Shown here: piece after piece, positions 5,906-7,176 of the stretch
Layout: every line of letters starts with the position of its first letter
Numbering within the stretch: the stretch's first letter is position 1
Assembly (NCBI GenBank): GCA_946613735.1
Contig: CAMOFS010000074.1
Location: 1 to 7,176 of the forward strand
Length of the DNA stretch: 7,176 nucleotides
Source: an uncultured Lachnospiraceae bacterium
Lineage (GTDB): Bacteria > Bacillota_A > Clostridia > Lachnospirales > Lachnospiraceae
Direction: 5' to 3'
Notes under the pieces: model-generated
What the model was told of the DNA's origin: nothing
Database searches by the model: none
What the model saw: the letters and a program-made list of their open reading frames with translations, nothing else
Translations under genes and position numbers: made by a program

Positions 5906-6958
5906 TTAGCTGAACTTATAGACTGTCCTGCTCTTTGCGGTAGTGCCCGCCTTAAGTACCGGCTGCTCGAAGGCCGGAATATTAATGGCATTGGGGAAGT
6001 ACTGGGTCTCCAGCGCCACTCCGCCACGACGCACAAACTTTTTGCCGCCCTTCATGACCTCATCCGGGTTCATATAGTTACCGACGTAAAGCTGAATGCC
6101 GGGAAGCGAGGTAAATACTTCCATCTTCCTGCCACCGTCGGGGCTCTCAACCGACGCCGCAAAATATACATCCATACCCGGAAGTGAATATTCAGGCTCC
6201 ACCGTATCCAGGTTCAGGCAGTAATTGTGATCGTAGCCTGCTGCAAACTTGAGCATATCGTAGTCTTCTTCCACCCTCTCACCGATGGTGTGTGCCTCCC
6301 TAAAGTCCATGGGAGTACCTGCCACCTCACGGATGGTGCCGTCGGGGATAGACTCCTCGTCAGCGTAGGTAAAGGTGTCTGCATCGATGACAACCCTGTG
6401 CTCTAAGATAGTGCTCCCATCCTGGCCGTTGAGGTTGAAATAACTGTGGTTGGTAGGATTGAAAATTGTATCCTTGTCACTGTCACCTGTGTAGTCCAGG
6501 ATCAGTGTGTTGTCATCCCCCAAGGTGTAGGTGACGGTCATCTTGCAATTGCCGGGGAAGCCCATGTCCATATCGGGGCTGTCGTATGAAAAAGTAACTG
6601 CATTCTCCTTTTCGGAATCGATCTGCCATATCTTTTTGGCTGTGGTGTCGCTACCGGAATGGAGATTGTTGTGACCGTTGTCGTTCTTCTCGATCTCGTA
6701 GCGGACTCCGTTGAGCTCGAATACCGAACCACCGATGCGGTTGGCATTGCGTGCCACGGTGCATCCGTAGTAAGGACCGTTGACAAAATAGTCCTCCAGC
6801 TTTTCATAACCCAGTACCACATCACATCCGTCAGGCAGCACTAGCTTCCTTAATATGGCACCAAAGTTCATGATCTCTGCAGTCATGCCATTCTTATTCC
6901 TGATGGTAACCGCGATAATGTCCTGTCCGTCATTTGTTTTTCCGATTACATTTCCCAT
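5906..6958 (-). CDS. galM: Aldose 1-epimerase (galactose mutarotase)
   Basis: This cytoplasmic enzyme interconverts alpha and beta anomers of glucose, galactose and related aldoses, and usually feeds the Leloir pathway. The 350-aa beta-sandwich protein has family-typical length and carries the GalM active-site set. VARNANRIGG (68-77) supplies the substrate-binding arginine. HNNLHSG (96-102) supplies a conserved histidine, and NPTNHSYFNL (167-176) holds the catalytic acid H171. GYDHNY (241-246) holds D243, and VALETQYFPNAIN (314-326) holds the catalytic base E317. These correspond to R71, H96, H170, D243 and E304 of Lactococcus lactis GalM. The ATG follows AAGGAGAGG at good spacing, and the next gene is separated by a strong terminator. 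A well-formed promoter and paired AAACCGGT sites upstream suggest sugar-responsive control. No galK, galT or galE is visible, so the sugar served is unknown. Confidence 0.94.
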   Translation of the reverse strand: MGNVIGKTNDGQDIIAVTIRNKNGMTAEIMNFGAILRKLVLPDGCDVVLGYEKLEDYFVNGPYYGCTVARNANRIGGSVFELNGVRYEIEKNDNGHNNLHSGSDTTAKKIWQIDSEKENAVTFSYDSPDMDMGFPGNCKMTVTYTLGDDNTLILDYTGDSDKDTIFNPTNHSYFNLNGQDGSTILEHRVVIDADTFTYADEESIPDGTIREVAGTPMDFREAHTIGERVEEDYDMLKFAAGYDHNYCLNLDTVEPEYSLPGMDVYFAASVESPDGGRKMEVFTSLPGIQLYVGNYMNPDEVMKGGKKFVRRGGVALETQYFPNAINIPAFEQPVLKAGTTAKSRTVYKFS

Positions 6959-6965
6959 GATTATC

Positions 6966-6974
6966 CCTCTCCTT
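6966..6974 (-). promoter_or_regulatory. Ribosome binding site of galM
   Basis: AAGGAGAGG lies 7 nt before the ATG at 6958 and supports the chosen start. It directly follows a weak dyad in the leader (6975-6996, GGTAA and TTACC ends). Confidence 0.75.
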
Positions 6975-6977
6975 GGT

Positions 6978-6987
6978 AAACCGGTTG
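6978..6987. promoter_or_regulatory. Downstream AAACCGGT operator-like site of galM
   Basis: AAACCGGTTG contains the palindrome AACCGGTT. It lies in the galM leader, about 10-20 nt after the predicted transcription start, and shares AAACCGGT with a site 78 bp upstream. A CG-centred palindrome of this form resembles LacI/GalR-family operators. The regulator is not in the window. Confidence 0.4.
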
Positions 6988-7001
6988 TTTGTTACCTGAC
7001 C

Positions 7002-7031
7002 ATTCTACCACAATGCGACTGTTAGTGCCAA
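7002..7031 (-). promoter_or_regulatory. Promoter of galM
   Basis: TTGGCA (7026-7031) matches the -35 consensus at five of six positions. After an 18-nt spacer, TAGAAT (7002-7007) matches the -10 at five of six and is preceded by TGTGG, the TRTGN extended -10 element. The start at about 6995 gives a leader of roughly 37 nt. Confidence 0.7.
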
Positions 7032-7051
7032 ATAGTATTTACCTTCTTGAT

Positions 7052-7064
7052 GACCAAACCGGTC
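7052..7064. promoter_or_regulatory. Upstream AAACCGGT operator-like site of galM
   Basis: GACCAAACCGGTC carries AAACCGGT (7056-7063) and has GACC/GGTC inverted ends. It lies upstream of the -35, near -61 relative to the predicted start, and repeats the 8-mer of the downstream site in the same orientation 78 bp away. Confidence 0.35.
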
Positions 7065-7106
7065 TTCTCATATCTACAACTGTATGTCACGTTCAATTCA
7101 GGCAGT

Positions 7107-7176
7107 TCACAGCATATTGGCATGCTTGAAATAGTTAGGTCCCATACGTCCCTCCGCATACATGCGCTTCATTTCA
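7107..7176 (-). CDS. C-terminal end of an unidentified gene running off the right edge
   Basis: One minus-strand frame is open from the window edge to a TGA at 7107-7109, giving 22 residues that end in RMGPNYFKHANML. The residue mix looks like a real protein C-terminus, and the direction matches every other gene here. No terminator follows it, so it could be read through into galM, about 150 bp downstream. I do not recognise the family, and a run this short could be open by chance. Confidence 0.45.
   Translation of the reverse strand, partial: EMKRMYAEGRMGPNYFKHANML

Noticed and set aside
6978..6990. CcpA catabolite-repression (cre) site
   Set aside because: The AAACCGGTT core lacks the conserved cre positions (TGNAANCG followed by the CA end), so a different LacI-family type of site is more plausible.
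6975..6996. Riboswitch or attenuator in the galM leader
   Set aside because: The leader is only about 37 nt with a weak 5-bp dyad and no competing terminator, too short for a known riboswitch class. The dyad is better explained as part of an operator-like site.

Overview
The window looks like chromosomal DNA of a Gram-positive anaerobe of the class Clostridia, most likely a Lachnospiraceae member (inference). The evidence is strong AGGAG-type ribosome binding sites, extended -10 promoters, a lysine-rich clostridial-style bifunctional class A penicillin-binding protein, and receiver/HPt sequences typical of clostridial hybrid-kinase tails. Base composition is moderate. All recognisable genes lie on the minus strand, so transcription runs from the right edge to the left edge.

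In transcription order, the right edge (7107-7176) holds the last 22 codons of an unidentified gene. Next comes an intergenic region of about 150 bp with a good promoter flanked by two copies of AAACCGGT, then galM (aldose 1-epimerase, 5906-6958), which ends at a clear intrinsic terminator (5857-5893). A bifunctional class A penicillin-binding protein (3719-5839) follows directly. Its probable promoter overlaps the galM terminator and its start codon has no visible Shine-Dalgarno sequence. A cytoplasmic glycerophosphodiester phosphodiesterase (2941-3690) lies 28 bp downstream and is probably co-transcribed with it.

A 61-bp gap carries a second extended -10 promoter and a perfect 6-2-6 palindrome. 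It leads into a tight three-gene operon: a receiver-HPt protein (1848-2879), a protein with a degenerate and an intact receiver (1040-1834), and a long-form serine O-acetyltransferase (32-1036), with gaps of 13 and 3 bp. The operon ends at a short, very stable hairpin at the left edge.

Most of the window is housekeeping: sugar mutarotation, peptidoglycan synthesis, glycerophosphodiester turnover and the first step of cysteine synthesis. The least ordinary part is the left operon, where phosphorelay parts with no histidine kinase and no DNA-binding output are joined to the enzyme committing serine to cysteine. The sequence alone does not show a new system. Other points worth checking are the paired operator-like sites at galM, the terminator/promoter overlap before the penicillin-binding protein, and a perfect 27-bp tandem repeat in its acidic tail.
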